Source of the DNA: JAQXGO01 sp045592445
GTDB lineage: Bacteria; Bacillota; Clostridia; UMGS1883; UMGS1540
Direction of reading: 5' to 3'
Assembly: GCA_045592445.1 (NCBI GenBank)
Contig: JAZNUV010000002.1
Span: 1 to 49,927 of the forward strand
Length of the DNA stretch: 49,927 bases
Part shown: positions 1 to 9,439 of the stretch, in pieces
Layout of the letters: every line of letters begins with the position of its first letter
How positions within the stretch are numbered: position 1 is the first letter of the stretch
Made by a program: the position numbers and the translations under genes
The notes under the pieces: generated by a model
Seen by the model: only the letters and a program-made list of their open reading frames with translations
Told to the model about the DNA's origin: nothing
Database searches by the model: none

Positions 1-695
1 GCGGTGGCAAGGGAATGGTTGCCGTCTCCGACCGCGAGTAAAAACGGCGCTTCCCCTTCATGGCGTGCGGCAAAATCGTCTCCCAGTGATTCGATTGCCC
101 GTTCCACGCGTGCCGTTTCCGTCGCATTGAGGCGATACCCCGCAATATGACCGCCGTTTTTCATCAGCGTAAAATCATAAAGCTTTTCACAATTTTCTAT
201 CTTGATGTTTTCGATTATTTTCTTTTCTCTGTCATCCGCCAAAAGCATGACATGCGGCAATTCCAGCGCCGCCCCTTCTCTGACGCGCATCCGCGGGGGA
301 ATCCGTTCCAAAACGGTGCCTTCCGTCGCACGGATCAGCGGTTTTGCACCTTTTTCGTAGTCATAGCACTCCAAATCCACTGCGCCAATCAGTCCGCGGC
401 GCACTCTGCCGCCCGAAAGGGTACGTTCTATGTAGAAAAAGCTGTTCGGATATTCGACCATGTCGGGCAGATATTTCTCCATTGCCGCATGAATTTCTGA
501 AATCCGTTTTGTTGAGTCCTCTTTTTCAAGATAAACCTCGGGGAGTGTCAGCCTGAGGGTTGAGGGCGCGTCCCCTACGAGTGTATCCACGCTTTCCCAA
601 TATTCCGGCTCGGACGTGTATTGGTCGCACGCCACTACGCTCCATTTTGTAAGGTCCACATTTTTCGGTAAGCAAATCTCTGTCGGTTTAAACAT
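1..695 (-). CDS. DUF1015 family protein, N-terminal part (cut by window edge)
   Basis: An open frame of 231 codons runs from an ATG at 693-695 off the left edge without a stop. The start is preceded by an AGAAGG ribosome site. The translation begins MFKPTEICLPKNVDLTKWSV and reaches the motif GDGNHSLATA near the cut, a hallmark of DUF1015 (HTH-like DUF1015) proteins, which are about 400 residues long, so roughly half is present. No reaction has been firmly assigned to the family; it is common in Clostridia and often called a putative sugar-phosphate or serine-related enzyme on context alone. It is the last visible gene of the leftward run, two bases after the stop of the lipoprotein gene, so probably co-transcribed. 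Family assignment is confident; function is unknown. Confidence 0.85.
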   Translation of the reverse strand, partial: MFKPTEICLPKNVDLTKWSVVACDQYTSEPEYWESVDTLVGDAPSTLRLTLPEVYLEKEDSTKRISEIHAAMEKYLPDMVEYPNSFFYIERTLSGGRVRRGLIGAVDLECYDYEKGAKPLIRATEGTVLERIPPRMRVREGAALELPHVMLLADDREKKIIENIKIENCEKLYDFTLMKNGGHIAGYRLNATETARVERAIESLGDDFAARHEGEAPFLLAVGDGNHSLAT

Positions 696-697
696 TT

Positions 698-2254
698 TTA
701 TCCTTCTTTCTCTAATTTCCATTGTCCTATGTTTCTGTATATTTTGGAGCTTGCCGGCTCGCCGATTTGGGTAAGATAGGGCGAATGTACCAGCGCGCCG
801 TCCAAAAAGCATATGCCTGTGAAGGGAAGGTCACGCAAAAAGACCTCCTCAAAGCTTTTATACGCCGCCCGAATTGCCGCATCCTCCGTCGGATAGCCGA
901 GCGAGGCAAGAACTTCGTTCATTTTCTCGGACTCATACCCGTCCTGCACCGCTTTTTCGGGTCCAAGAAGAAAGCCGTAGGTTAAGTCCTGCGAAAACAG
1001 GCATCCGCCTACATACAAATCAAAGCGCCCTTCCGAAAGCCGTGTTTGATACTCCTCAAAAGGAACCACATCCACTTTCACGCGAATACCGACTGCGCCG
1101 AGCATCTGGGCGCACGCTTCGGCATATTTTTTTCGATACTCGTTTTCTGCATTGACAAGAAGGCGCAGCGAAAGCTCGCTTGTACCGCCGTCCTCGGTCA
1201 CCTTTTCCATCACGCCGTCCTTCTCGGCATAGCCATCCTCATATAAAAGCGATTTTGCCTTTTCCGCATCATACTGCTTTTTATCCGCCTCCGCACCGAT
1301 ATACAGGTATGAAGTAGGGGGGACGGGTACAGAAGTAGGTGTTCCATAGCCCAAAAAAGCATCATCAATGAGTTTTTGACGGTCAAGCGCATGCGAGATT
1401 GCGTAGCGTACGCGGTAGGATGCAAGGTGCGAATTTTTAAAGTTAAACCCTATATACTCATATTCTAAGGTCGGATACTTCGTAATTTCCATATTGCCGC
1501 CCGCCGAAAGCCCGCCAACGCTCCCGAGGGACGCGGTCACCGCCGTTACTTCGCCGATTTTGACCATATTCGCCTCGTCGGACACACGCTCCAAAAGCTT
1601 TACGGTGATTTCCTCCGTTTCGGGCATTTCCGAAAGCTTCCAGTTTGGATTGCGCGAAAGTGTCAGGCTTTTTTGCGGGATATACGCCGTCATTTTATAC
1701 TGCCCCGTACCCACCATCTCGGTATCCAAATCCGAGCGGTGGCAGGGAATAATCGGGAAATCCAAAAGATTTAGCACCGTTACATGCGGTGCGCTAAGCA
1801 CAATGTCAAAATGCAGCATATCCAAAACACGGACCTCGGTAATGTAGGAAAGGCGGTCAAAATAAATGCCCTCCTCGCCGATTTCCCGAATGGTGTTAAT
1901 TGTATGTGCCACGTCCGTCGCCGTAAATGCCGCCCCGTCATGCCACATAATGCCGCTGTGCAGTGTGAAGGAAATCGTCTGCCTGTCCGCCGAGATGCTG
2001 CAGCTTTCGGCAAGATAGGGAACGGGGCGCATTTCTCTGTCCACATACACAAGACTGTCATACACAAGGTCATAGATTAAAACATTTGAATTTAATTTTG
2101 TTTTTAACGGGTGCAGGGATTGGGGCGCATGCATGGCAAGCGTAAAATTGGCATTTTTGCCCGCCGTACCTGCAGGACCACCCTCGCCTTCAGGCGTACA
2201 GCCACTCAAAAAAAGTACAAGAATTGTGAAAAGAACACCTATTTTTTTCAGCAT
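698..2254 (-). CDS. Solute-binding lipoprotein of peptide/nickel ABC transporters (SBP family 5)
   Basis: A protein of 518 residues starting at MLKKIG. The first 19 residues form a lipoprotein signal peptide ending in the lipobox LSGC, so the mature protein should be lipid-anchored at the outer face of the membrane. The rest matches the OppA/DppA fold: an early HAPQSLHPLKT segment, then YDSLVY, W-H-D-G-A around residue 105, and long stretches typical of SBP_bac_5. Such proteins bind oligopeptides or related solutes and pass them to an ABC permease. I chose the internal ATG at 2252-2254 because a GGAGGAGG site stands just before it and the signal peptide begins there. The gene overlaps the stop of pgeF by 7 bases, suggesting translational coupling. 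No permease or ATPase genes are adjacent, which is odd for an importer subunit. Confidence 0.88.
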   Translation of the reverse strand: MLKKIGVLFTILVLFLSGCTPEGEGGPAGTAGKNANFTLAMHAPQSLHPLKTKLNSNVLIYDLVYDSLVYVDREMRPVPYLAESCSISADRQTISFTLHSGIMWHDGAAFTATDVAHTINTIREIGEEGIYFDRLSYITEVRVLDMLHFDIVLSAPHVTVLNLLDFPIIPCHRSDLDTEMVGTGQYKMTAYIPQKSLTLSRNPNWKLSEMPETEEITVKLLERVSDEANMVKIGEVTAVTASLGSVGGLSAGGNMEITKYPTLEYEYIGFNFKNSHLASYRVRYAISHALDRQKLIDDAFLGYGTPTSVPVPPTSYLYIGAEADKKQYDAEKAKSLLYEDGYAEKDGVMEKVTEDGGTSELSLRLLVNAENEYRKKYAEACAQMLGAVGIRVKVDVVPFEEYQTRLSEGRFDLYVGGCLFSQDLTYGFLLGPEKAVQDGYESEKMNEVLASLGYPTEDAAIRAAYKSFEEVFLRDLPFTGICFLDGALVHSPYLTQIGEPASSKIYRNIGQWKLEKEG

Positions 2255-3060
2255 GTTACGCCTCCCTCCTCCGTAAGACAGATAACAGCGGCAAAAAGTC
2301 CGCGTTTGCCGCCACTTGCACGGTGTGAGAAGAATGTATCCTTCTCGCACGCGGTGCATAAATCTGCCTTGATTATTTTTGTAACGCCCGCCGCACGCAA
2401 GGAGCCTTCCACTGCGGCAGCAAGGTCAATTTTATATTTTTCACCCGTTTTCTCAGCATATCCGTTTTGTTCGGGGAAAGCATGATAAAACGCCTCATAC
2501 ACAGGGGCGTCCACCAAAAAGCAACATTTGCCGATGCCCGGGCCGATTGCCGCACATACATTCTGCGGCTCTGTTCCGAATTCTGTCTGCATTTTTTGGA
2601 CTGTTTTTTTCGCAATTTCAAGCACCGTGCCGCGCCAACCGCTATGGCAAATGCCGACTGCACGCGTGATGCTGTCATAAAATAAAACGGGCAGACAGTC
2701 CGCAAAATAGGCAAGCAGCGGCAGGTGGGGCGTACGGGTGACAAGTCCGTCCACACCAAAGGGGAAGCGCTCCCGCCAAACGCCCATGCCCGCATTTTTT
2801 TCATCCACACGAACGACCACGTCGGTATGCTCCTGCTTTGTGTACACGGTCTTTTCTGCACAAAATCCTGCCGCGCGGGCAAATCTTGCAAGATTTTCCC
2901 GCACATTTTGAGGCGTATCACCAACCGAAAGCCCTAAATTCAAGCTTGCAAGATGGTCCTTTGAAACGCCGCCCGCTCTTGTGGAAACTGCGCACAGTAC
3001 GCCTTTTTCCGCGAACGGGCGATAAAAAGGGACCGCCCCCGCACAATATAAAAACGCCAT
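2248..3060 (-). CDS. pgeF: Peptidoglycan editing factor PgeF / laccase-domain (YfiH) protein
   Basis: A 270-residue cytoplasmic protein of the YfiH/PgeF family (DUF152, multicopper polyphenol oxidoreductase). Visible family marks are ADCLPV near residue 115, CHSGWRGT near 138, IGPGIGKCCF near 172 and a C-terminal SHRASGGKRGLFAA block. The conserved Cys and His residues of the family active site are in these segments. Family members remove wrongly incorporated L-Ser from UDP-MurNAc peptides, and some act as purine nucleosidases or phosphorylases. It follows whiA by 9 bases and overlaps the downstream lipoprotein gene, so it belongs to the same leftward transcript. Confidence 0.9.
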   Translation of the reverse strand: MAFLYCAGAVPFYRPFAEKGVLCAVSTRAGGVSKDHLASLNLGLSVGDTPQNVRENLARFARAAGFCAEKTVYTKQEHTDVVVRVDEKNAGMGVWRERFPFGVDGLVTRTPHLPLLAYFADCLPVLFYDSITRAVGICHSGWRGTVLEIAKKTVQKMQTEFGTEPQNVCAAIGPGIGKCCFLVDAPVYEAFYHAFPEQNGYAEKTGEKYKIDLAAAVEGSLRAAGVTKIIKADLCTACEKDTFFSHRASGGKRGLFAAVICLTEEGGVTC

Positions 3061-3069
3061 TTTTATCTC

Positions 3070-3990
3070 CTATTTTATTTTCTCTGCAATTTCCATAAGC
3101 CGCCGCATTCTATGATTGATGCCCGACTTTGAAACACCGAGCATGTTGCCAAGCTCCGTCATCGTCGCCTCAGGCGATGCAAGCCGTGCCATTGCCGTTT
3201 CCTGGAGCGCAGGTAAAAGTGATTCAAACCTTCCGCTGTTTTGAAGTTTTGTAATCGCCTTTACTTGCTGCATGGCAGCGTCAATCGCCTTATCCATGTT
3301 CGCATTTTCGCAGTTTACCTTGCGGTTTACGCGGTTTCGCGTTTCCTTCATGATGCGTACATTCATAAGCTCCATATAGGATTTATGCGCACCGATTATA
3401 TTCAAAACGTCACCGATTTCCTCGCTGTTTTTAAAATAGACAACATAGCTTGTCTTTCTCTTTACAGTTCGGGCGGTAATGTCAAACTCAGAAAAAACTG
3501 CCTCCAAATCGGAAGCTAATTGCGTAGAAGGCGTCGAAAATTCAAGATGATACTCCCGCTCAGGGTTTGTAATCGAACCGCCGCCCAAAAATGCGCCGCG
3601 CAAAAAAGCTCTGCGGCAGCACACATCTTCAAAATATGCTTTGGGGATGCGGCGCAGCATGCCGTTTTCGCCGTTTTCCTGCGCGGTGTCTTTTAAAATC
3701 CGTTGCACCGACGCGGTGTCACACACCGTTATGCCGTAGGCATTCCCGCCGCCCGCGCGGCTATGGTTTTTCAAAATCGTGCCTGAAAGCCCGAAAAATT
3801 GTTTCATTAGCGAAAAACAGCGCCGTGCCGTCGCCGTATTCTCGGTCGAGATTTTAAGGCACTGCACGTCCCCTTCGGTATACACCGTGCCGCCAAAGCA
3901 AATAATACCGCTAATTTCCGCTGCCGTACAACATTCTTTTTTGTTTTCTATGCGCAAAAGCTCACTTTTGATACCGGATGCAAACGACAT
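3070..3990 (-). CDS. whiA: Sporulation/cell-division transcription factor WhiA
   Basis: A 306-residue protein with the WhiA architecture: an N-terminal LAGLIDADG-like region (FLRGAFLGGGSI near residue 130) and a C-terminal helix-turn-helix (TMTELGNMLGVSKSGINHRMRRL). WhiA is a DNA-binding protein needed for sporulation gene expression in Streptomyces and affecting division and chromosome segregation in Bacillus. It sits 12 bases after glmR, the standard pairing in Gram-positive bacteria. The usual third partner, rapZ, is not found in this window. Assignment is secure from both motifs and context. Confidence 0.95.
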   Translation of the reverse strand: MSFASGIKSELLRIENKKECCTAAEISGIICFGGTVYTEGDVQCLKISTENTATARRCFSLMKQFFGLSGTILKNHSRAGGGNAYGITVCDTASVQRILKDTAQENGENGMLRRIPKAYFEDVCCRRAFLRGAFLGGGSITNPEREYHLEFSTPSTQLASDLEAVFSEFDITARTVKRKTSYVVYFKNSEEIGDVLNIIGAHKSYMELMNVRIMKETRNRVNRKVNCENANMDKAIDAAMQQVKAITKLQNSGRFESLLPALQETAMARLASPEATMTELGNMLGVSKSGINHRMRRLMEIAEKIK

Positions 3991-4002
3991 GTTCTTCTCC
4001 TT

Positions 4003-5013
4003 CTATGATGGGATACGAAGCCCTTTTGTTTGGCATTCAGCGTGATATCTGTGCCGCAAAAACTCCATAATACATTCTGCAAGGCGCTCTGAATCATGCC
4101 GCGCCAGATTGCCTTCGCGGTTTGTAAGATTATCCGACAAAAGCGTAATGCCCGCACGTTCAATGCGCTCTCTATCCACAAAAACGGGCCCTACGCCGTC
4201 CTCGGCGTAGCGTTTTAGCACGCTTTCATCAATTTTGCCCGTGTTCACAACGCAATGCGAAATCAAACCTTCTCCCGCATGCTTTTGTATGGCCTCAATA
4301 TGGTCAAAAACTGTATATCCTTCCGTTTCTCCCGGCTGTCCCATTACGTTTGCAACGTAAATTTTCGCGGCGGGGCTTTTTCGAATCGCGTCTGCCACGC
4401 CCTCCACCAAAAGATTCGGGATAATGCTGGTGTATAGACTGCCCGGGCCGAGCAGAATTGCGTCCGCATCTTCAATGCGCTCTAAAACCTCCGCTGTCGG
4501 GCGTACCCGCTCGGGCACCAGATGCACGCTTTCAATGCGGCAGTTGCGCGCAATTTTCACGTTCGGAATGCGGGATTCCCCCAGCACACGCGACCCGTCC
4601 GAAAACCGCGCATACATATAAATATCCTCTGTCGTTACAGGCAAAACGCGCCCTTTTATCGACAGAACCTCGCCCACGCGGCGAATGGCTTCCTCAAAGC
4701 TGCCAGAAATGCCATCCATGGCAGCAATAATCAGATTCCCGGCACTTTGCCCTTTCAGACTTCCGCTTTCAAAGCGATAGGAAAAAAGCGCTTCCATCGC
4801 GGGTTCTGCCGTAGCAAGCGCTACCAGGCAGTTTCTGAGATCGCCGGGCGGCAAAATGCCCATCTCTTTTCTGAGCTTGCCGCTGCCGCCGCCGTCATCT
4901 GCCATGGTGACGACGGCAGTCAGATTCTCCGTATAGTTTTTAAGGCCGCGCAACATTGTAGAAAGTCCCGTACCGCCGCCGATTGCAACAATATGCGGGT
5001 GAAACCGATTCAT
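4003..5013 (-). CDS. glmR: Gluconeogenesis factor GlmR (YvcK), CofD-like UDP-sugar-binding protein
   Basis: A 336-residue protein of the CofD-like YvcK/GlmR family. The N-terminus shows the nucleotide-binding signature AIGGGTGLSTMLRGLK, followed by MADDGGGSGKLR, PPGDLRNCLVAL and, later, LGPGSLYTSIIPNLL and NVMGQPGETEGY. In Bacillus, YvcK binds UDP-GlcNAc and steers carbon into cell-wall precursors by stimulating GlmS. The gene lies between gyrA and whiA, with a 32-base gap to gyrA, and probably shares its transcript with whiA and pgeF. In many Bacillota rapZ directly precedes this gene; here gyrA does. Confidence 0.95.
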   Translation of the reverse strand: MNRFHPHIVAIGGGTGLSTMLRGLKNYTENLTAVVTMADDGGGSGKLRKEMGILPPGDLRNCLVALATAEPAMEALFSYRFESGSLKGQSAGNLIIAAMDGISGSFEEAIRRVGEVLSIKGRVLPVTTEDIYMYARFSDGSRVLGESRIPNVKIARNCRIESVHLVPERVRPTAEVLERIEDADAILLGPGSLYTSIIPNLLVEGVADAIRKSPAAKIYVANVMGQPGETEGYTVFDHIEAIQKHAGEGLISHCVVNTGKIDESVLKRYAEDGVGPVFVDRERIERAGITLLSDNLTNREGNLARHDSERLAECIMEFLRHRYHAECQTKGLRIPS

Positions 5014-5045
5014 AAGTTAAATCCTCATCTATCTTTTTTACTATC

Positions 5046-7508
5046 TTATTCTTCGCTTTCGTTTTCTATGTTTGCCTCTTCCTCGGGGTCCTCATGCTCA
5101 CAGCTTGCAAGCGATACCACCCGAACGCCCTCGTCAAGCCGCATAAGGCGTACACCCTGCGTATTTCTGCCGATACTGCTGATGCCTGTGGCAGGCAGGC
5201 GTATTATAATCCCCTCGGATGTAATGAGCATTAAATCGTCCGCATCTGTTACGGTTAAGATGCCGATTACGTTGCCCGTATTTTCTGTTATTTTGTAATT
5301 TCGGATACCGATACCGCCGCGCGTCTGAATTTTATAGGCGTCGAGCGTGGTGCGCTTGCCATAGCCTTTTTCGGTAACCGCCAAAAGCTCGGCATCATCG
5401 GGCGCGGTTGTCATACCGATGACATAATCCCCCGCGCGAAGGCGTACTGCACGTACACCGTGCGCCGTTCTGCCCATCGGGCGGACGTCCGTTTCGCGGA
5501 AGCGGATTGCCATACCATCATGCGTACCAATAATAATATTGTCGTTTCCATGCACAAGCGCAACGCGAATGAGCTCATCGTCCTCGGCAAGACCGATGGC
5601 GTTTAATCCGCCGCGGCGCGTGGTATTAAACTCGGAAACCAACGTCTTTTTAATCGTACCTTTTTGTGTTGCCATGATGAGTGCCGCAGTTTCATCTACG
5701 CCCTGCACGGGCAGAACGGTGGTGATGCGCTCATCATTTTGAATCGGCAGAAGGTTTACAATGGCTGTACCCTTTGCTTGCCGCCCCGCCTCAGGGATGC
5801 GGTAGCCCTTTAGGTGATAGACTCTGCCGCGGCTTGTAAAGAACAAAATGGTTGCATGTGTGGAGGCAGTGAAAATTGTTTCCACAAAGTCCTCCTCGCG
5901 CGTTTTAAGGGCGGAGATGCCGCGCCCGCCGCGTCTTTGACTGCGATAAGAAGATGCGGGCAGACGTTTTACATAGCCGAAATGCGTCAGCGTAAAGACA
6001 CATTCCTCCTCCTCAATCATATCCTCATCGTCAATATCATCCACATTCGAGGTAATTTCTGTGCGGCGGTCATCGCCGTATTTATCGCGAATGACGCCAA
6101 GCTCCTCTTTGATAATGTCAAGGACCATCTTCTCACTTTCAAGGACCTTGGTAAAGTATGCAATCTTTTCCATAAGTTCCTTGTACTCGTTGTCAATTTT
6201 CTCGCGTTCGAGCCCCTGAAGGCGTGCCAGGCGCATATCCAAAATCGCCTGTGCCTGCACATCGGAAAGCCCAAAGCGCTCCATAAGGCGCGTTTTTGCG
6301 TCATTATAGCTTTCGCGAATGATGCGGATAATCTCGTCAATATTATCAAGCGCAATACGAAGTCCTTCTAAGATATGGGCGCGCGCCTCCGCTTTTTTCT
6401 TATCAAAAATTGTGCGGCGGCGAATTACCTCTTCCTGGAAGGTGATATAATGCTGCAGAATTTCTTTCAGGTTTAAAATCTTGGGTGTGCCGTCCACAAT
6501 GGCAAGCATAATCGCGCCGAAGGTATCCTGCATCTGTGTGTTTTTATAAAGCTGATTTAAAACGATATTGCCGTTTGCATCGCGCTTGATTTCGATGACA
6601 ATGCGCATACCGTCGCGGTCAGACTCGTCCCTCAAATCGGAAATGCCTTCAATTCGCTTATCCTTGACAAGCTCGGCAATTTTAGAGATAAGACGTGCTT
6701 TATTGACTTTATAGGGAAGCTCCGTTACAATAATGCGCTGCTTGCCGCCCGCCGTTTCCTCAACCTCGGCACGTGCGCGCATGATGATGTGGCCGCGCCC
6801 CGTCTGATACATACTGCGGATACCGCTGCGGCCGAGCACAAGGCCCGCCGTCGGGAAATCAGGCCCCTTTATATATTCCATCAAATCTTCAATGGAAAGC
6901 TCGGGATTGTCAATCAGTGCATCAATAGCGTCGATAACCTCGCCGAGGTTATGCGGCGGAATTTCCGTTGCCATACCGACTGCAATGCCCGAAGAACCGT
7001 TGACTAAAAGATTCGGAAAGCGGGATGGGATAACCTGGGGTTCCTTACGGCTTTCGTCAAAGTTTGGTGAGAAATCTACGGTTTCCTTTTCAATGTCCGC
7101 AACCATTTCGGCGGCAAGGCGTGACATTCTCGCTTCCGTATAACGATATGCCGCTGGGGGGTCACCATCAACGGAACCGAAGTTACCGTGCCCGTCAATC
7201 AGCGGATAACGAAGGGAAAAATCCTGTGCCAGGCGAACCAGGGCATCGTAAACGGATGCGTCACCGTGCGGATGATACCGACCTAATACGTCACCAACGG
7301 TGGTTGCACACTTTTTATACGGCTTTTCATGCGTAAAGCCGTCCTCGTTCATCGTATATAAAATACGGCGGTGAACAGGCTTTAAGCCGTCCCTGACATC
7401 GGGGAGGGCACGTCCTACAATAACACTCATCGAGTAGTCAATGTAGGACTTTTTCATTTCACTGCTGAGTTCTACGGGAATTATTTTCTGATTTTCTATG
7501 TTAAACAT
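5046..7508 (-). CDS. gyrA: DNA gyrase subunit A
   Basis: An 820-residue protein of normal length. The breakage-reunion domain contains the catalytic tyrosine in YRYTEARM (Y123), and the C-terminal wrapping domain contains the GyrA box QRRGGRG near residue 525. Gyrase introduces negative supercoils using ATP together with GyrB. In the quinolone-binding helix the motif is HPHGDASVYD, so the position equivalent to E. coli Ser83 is Ala84 (codon 7257-7259, GCA), while the position equivalent to Asp87 is still Asp. It lies 16 bases after gyrB and is clearly in one operon with it. The very acidic C-terminal tail (EDPEEEANIENESEE) is typical. Confidence 0.98.
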   Translation of the reverse strand: MFNIENQKIIPVELSSEMKKSYIDYSMSVIVGRALPDVRDGLKPVHRRILYTMNEDGFTHEKPYKKCATTVGDVLGRYHPHGDASVYDALVRLAQDFSLRYPLIDGHGNFGSVDGDPPAAYRYTEARMSRLAAEMVADIEKETVDFSPNFDESRKEPQVIPSRFPNLLVNGSSGIAVGMATEIPPHNLGEVIDAIDALIDNPELSIEDLMEYIKGPDFPTAGLVLGRSGIRSMYQTGRGHIIMRARAEVEETAGGKQRIIVTELPYKVNKARLISKIAELVKDKRIEGISDLRDESDRDGMRIVIEIKRDANGNIVLNQLYKNTQMQDTFGAIMLAIVDGTPKILNLKEILQHYITFQEEVIRRRTIFDKKKAEARAHILEGLRIALDNIDEIIRIIRESYNDAKTRLMERFGLSDVQAQAILDMRLARLQGLEREKIDNEYKELMEKIAYFTKVLESEKMVLDIIKEELGVIRDKYGDDRRTEITSNVDDIDDEDMIEEEECVFTLTHFGYVKRLPASSYRSQRRGGRGISALKTREEDFVETIFTASTHATILFFTSRGRVYHLKGYRIPEAGRQAKGTAIVNLLPIQNDERITTVLPVQGVDETAALIMATQKGTIKKTLVSEFNTTRRGGLNAIGLAEDDELIRVALVHGNDNIIIGTHDGMAIRFRETDVRPMGRTAHGVRAVRLRAGDYVIGMTTAPDDAELLAVTEKGYGKRTTLDAYKIQTRGGIGIRNYKITENTGNVIGILTVTDADDLMLITSEGIIIRLPATGISSIGRNTQGVRLMRLDEGVRVVSLASCEHEDPEEEANIENESEE

Positions 7509-7524
7509 GCTCTATGCACCTTCC

Positions 7525-9426
7525 TTATATGTCCAGATTCTGCACGAATTTTGCATGGGTTTCGATGAATTCGCGCCTCGGCTCGACCTTGTCGCCCATC
7601 AAAATCGTAAAGACCTCATCTGCCTGTATGGCATCCTCTAAGGTAACCTGAAGCATGATGCGCGTTTCGGGATTCATAGTTGTTTCCCAAAGCTGGTCCG
7701 GGTTCATTTCACCAAGACCTTTATAGCGCTGGATGTTTGCGTCCGCGCCGATTTCGCGAAGTGCCACGCCAAGCTCTTCATCGTTATAGGCGTAGCGCTC
7801 ATTTTTCCCTTTGGAAACCTTGTATAGGGGGGGTTGTGCGATATAGACGCGTCCGTGTTCAATAAGCGGGCGCATAAAGCGGAAAAAGAAGGTTAAAAGC
7901 AGGGTTCTGATGTGTGAGCCGTCAACGTCAGCATCAGCCATGATAATGACTTTGCCGTAGCGCACCTTATTGATATCAAACTCGTCGCCGATACCCGCGC
8001 CGATGGCGGTGATAACGGGCGTTAATTTATCGTTGCCGATTACCTTATCGAGTCTGCTTTTTTCAACGTTCAACATCTTGCCCCAAAGGGACAAAATCGC
8101 CTGGAACTTTCTGTCGCGCCCCTGCTTTGCGGAGCCGCCCGCACTATCACCCTCAACAATGTAAATTTCAGTGAAGGTGGTGTCACGCTCGGAGCAGTCG
8201 GCAAGCTTGCCGGGGAGTGCCATGGAATCAAGCCCCGTTTTCCGCCTTGCAAGCTCACGGGCACGGCGTGCCGCATCGCGCGCGCGGGAGGCAAGGAGTG
8301 CTTTATCTAAAATTGCGCGTGCCACTGCGGGATTTTCTTCTAAGAACGAGGTTAATTTATCGTTTATCATACCCTCGACAAGCGTTCGCATCTCGCTGTT
8401 GCCGAGCTTTGTTTTGGTCTGACCTTCAAACTGCGCTTCCTGCAGTTTTACGCTGATGATGGCAGTTAAGCCTTCGCGGACGTCCTCACCGCTTAAATTT
8501 TTATCTGCATCTTTTAGAATATTATATTTTCTGGCGTAATCGTTTAAAACCTTGGTAAGACCGCTCCGAAATCCTGTTTCGTGCATACCGCCTTCCGTCG
8601 TTTTAATATCGTTTGCAAAGCTTATAACCGTTTCGTTAAAGCTGTCGGTATACTGGAGTGCAATTTGTGCAGAGGAAGTTTCGCGGTTTTCTTCTATGTA
8701 AATTACATCTGTATGAATCGGCGTTTTGGACTTATTTAAGTATTCCACAAAGGAACGGATTCCGCCTTCGTAGTATAGCGAAACCTTTTGTTCCTGTTCA
8801 CTTCTTTTATCCTCCAAGGTAATGCGAAGGCCGCCGTTTAGGAAAGCCTGCTCACGCATACGCTTATGCAGGACCTCAAAATCATAGACAAGCTCGTCAA
8901 AAATTTCGGGGTCAGGACTAAAGTGCACACGCGTGCCGTGCTTATCCGTCGGTCCGATTTTTGTGAGAGGGGACGTTACCGTGCCTCTTTCATATGTTTG
9001 GCGGTATTCTATACCGTCTGAATAAACAGTCGCCTCAAGGTTTTGGCTCAAAGCATTTACAACAGACGCACCCACGCCGTGCAAGCCGCCCGAAACTTTA
9101 TATCCGCCGCCGCCGAACTTACCGCCCGCGTGCAATACGGTAAAGACAACCTCAATCGCAGGCAACCCCGTCTGCGGCTGGATGCTGACGGGGATACCGC
9201 GCCCGTCATCTTCAACCGTGATGGAATTATCCGCCTCAATCCCCACATAGATGTGACTGCAATACCCCGCAAGTGCCTCGTCAATGGAATTATCTACAAT
9301 TTCGTAAACGAGATGATGAAGTCCCATCGAGGAGGTGGACCCGATATACATACCCGGCCGTTTCCGAACTGCCTCCAGTCCTTCCAGTACCTGTATTTGG
9401 CTACCGTCATATTTTTGTTCCTGCAT
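7525..9426 (-). CDS. gyrB: DNA gyrase subunit B
   Basis: A 633-residue protein with the GHKL ATPase domain (VDNSIDEALAG, DDGRGIPV, GGLHGVGASVVNAL), the transducer domain and the TOPRIM domain (IVEGDSAGGSAKQGRDR, MADADVDGSHIRTLLLTFF). The C-terminus has the GyrA-contact motif QRYKGLGEMN. It forms the A2B2 gyrase with the product of the next gene. Within the TOPRIM block the usual ILPL-[RK]-GK sequence reads ILSLWGK. Trp there is, as I recall, common in Clostridia; Ser in place of Pro is less usual. The gene follows remB by 13 bases. Confidence 0.98.
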   Translation of the reverse strand: MQEQKYDGSQIQVLEGLEAVRKRPGMYIGSTSSMGLHHLVYEIVDNSIDEALAGYCSHIYVGIEADNSITVEDDGRGIPVSIQPQTGLPAIEVVFTVLHAGGKFGGGGYKVSGGLHGVGASVVNALSQNLEATVYSDGIEYRQTYERGTVTSPLTKIGPTDKHGTRVHFSPDPEIFDELVYDFEVLHKRMREQAFLNGGLRITLEDKRSEQEQKVSLYYEGGIRSFVEYLNKSKTPIHTDVIYIEENRETSSAQIALQYTDSFNETVISFANDIKTTEGGMHETGFRSGLTKVLNDYARKYNILKDADKNLSGEDVREGLTAIISVKLQEAQFEGQTKTKLGNSEMRTLVEGMINDKLTSFLEENPAVARAILDKALLASRARDAARRARELARRKTGLDSMALPGKLADCSERDTTFTEIYIVEGDSAGGSAKQGRDRKFQAILSLWGKMLNVEKSRLDKVIGNDKLTPVITAIGAGIGDEFDINKVRYGKVIIMADADVDGSHIRTLLLTFFFRFMRPLIEHGRVYIAQPPLYKVSKGKNERYAYNDEELGVALREIGADANIQRYKGLGEMNPDQLWETTMNPETRIMLQVTLEDAIQADEVFTILMGDKVEPRREFIETHAKFVQNLDI

Positions 9427-9439
9427 ACTTTTCTTCTCC

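Noticed and set aside
4522..5298. 258-codon plus-strand open frame opposite glmR and gyrA
   Set aside because: Shadow of strongly conserved minus-strand genes; composition shows no protein family features and it runs across the intergenic gap.
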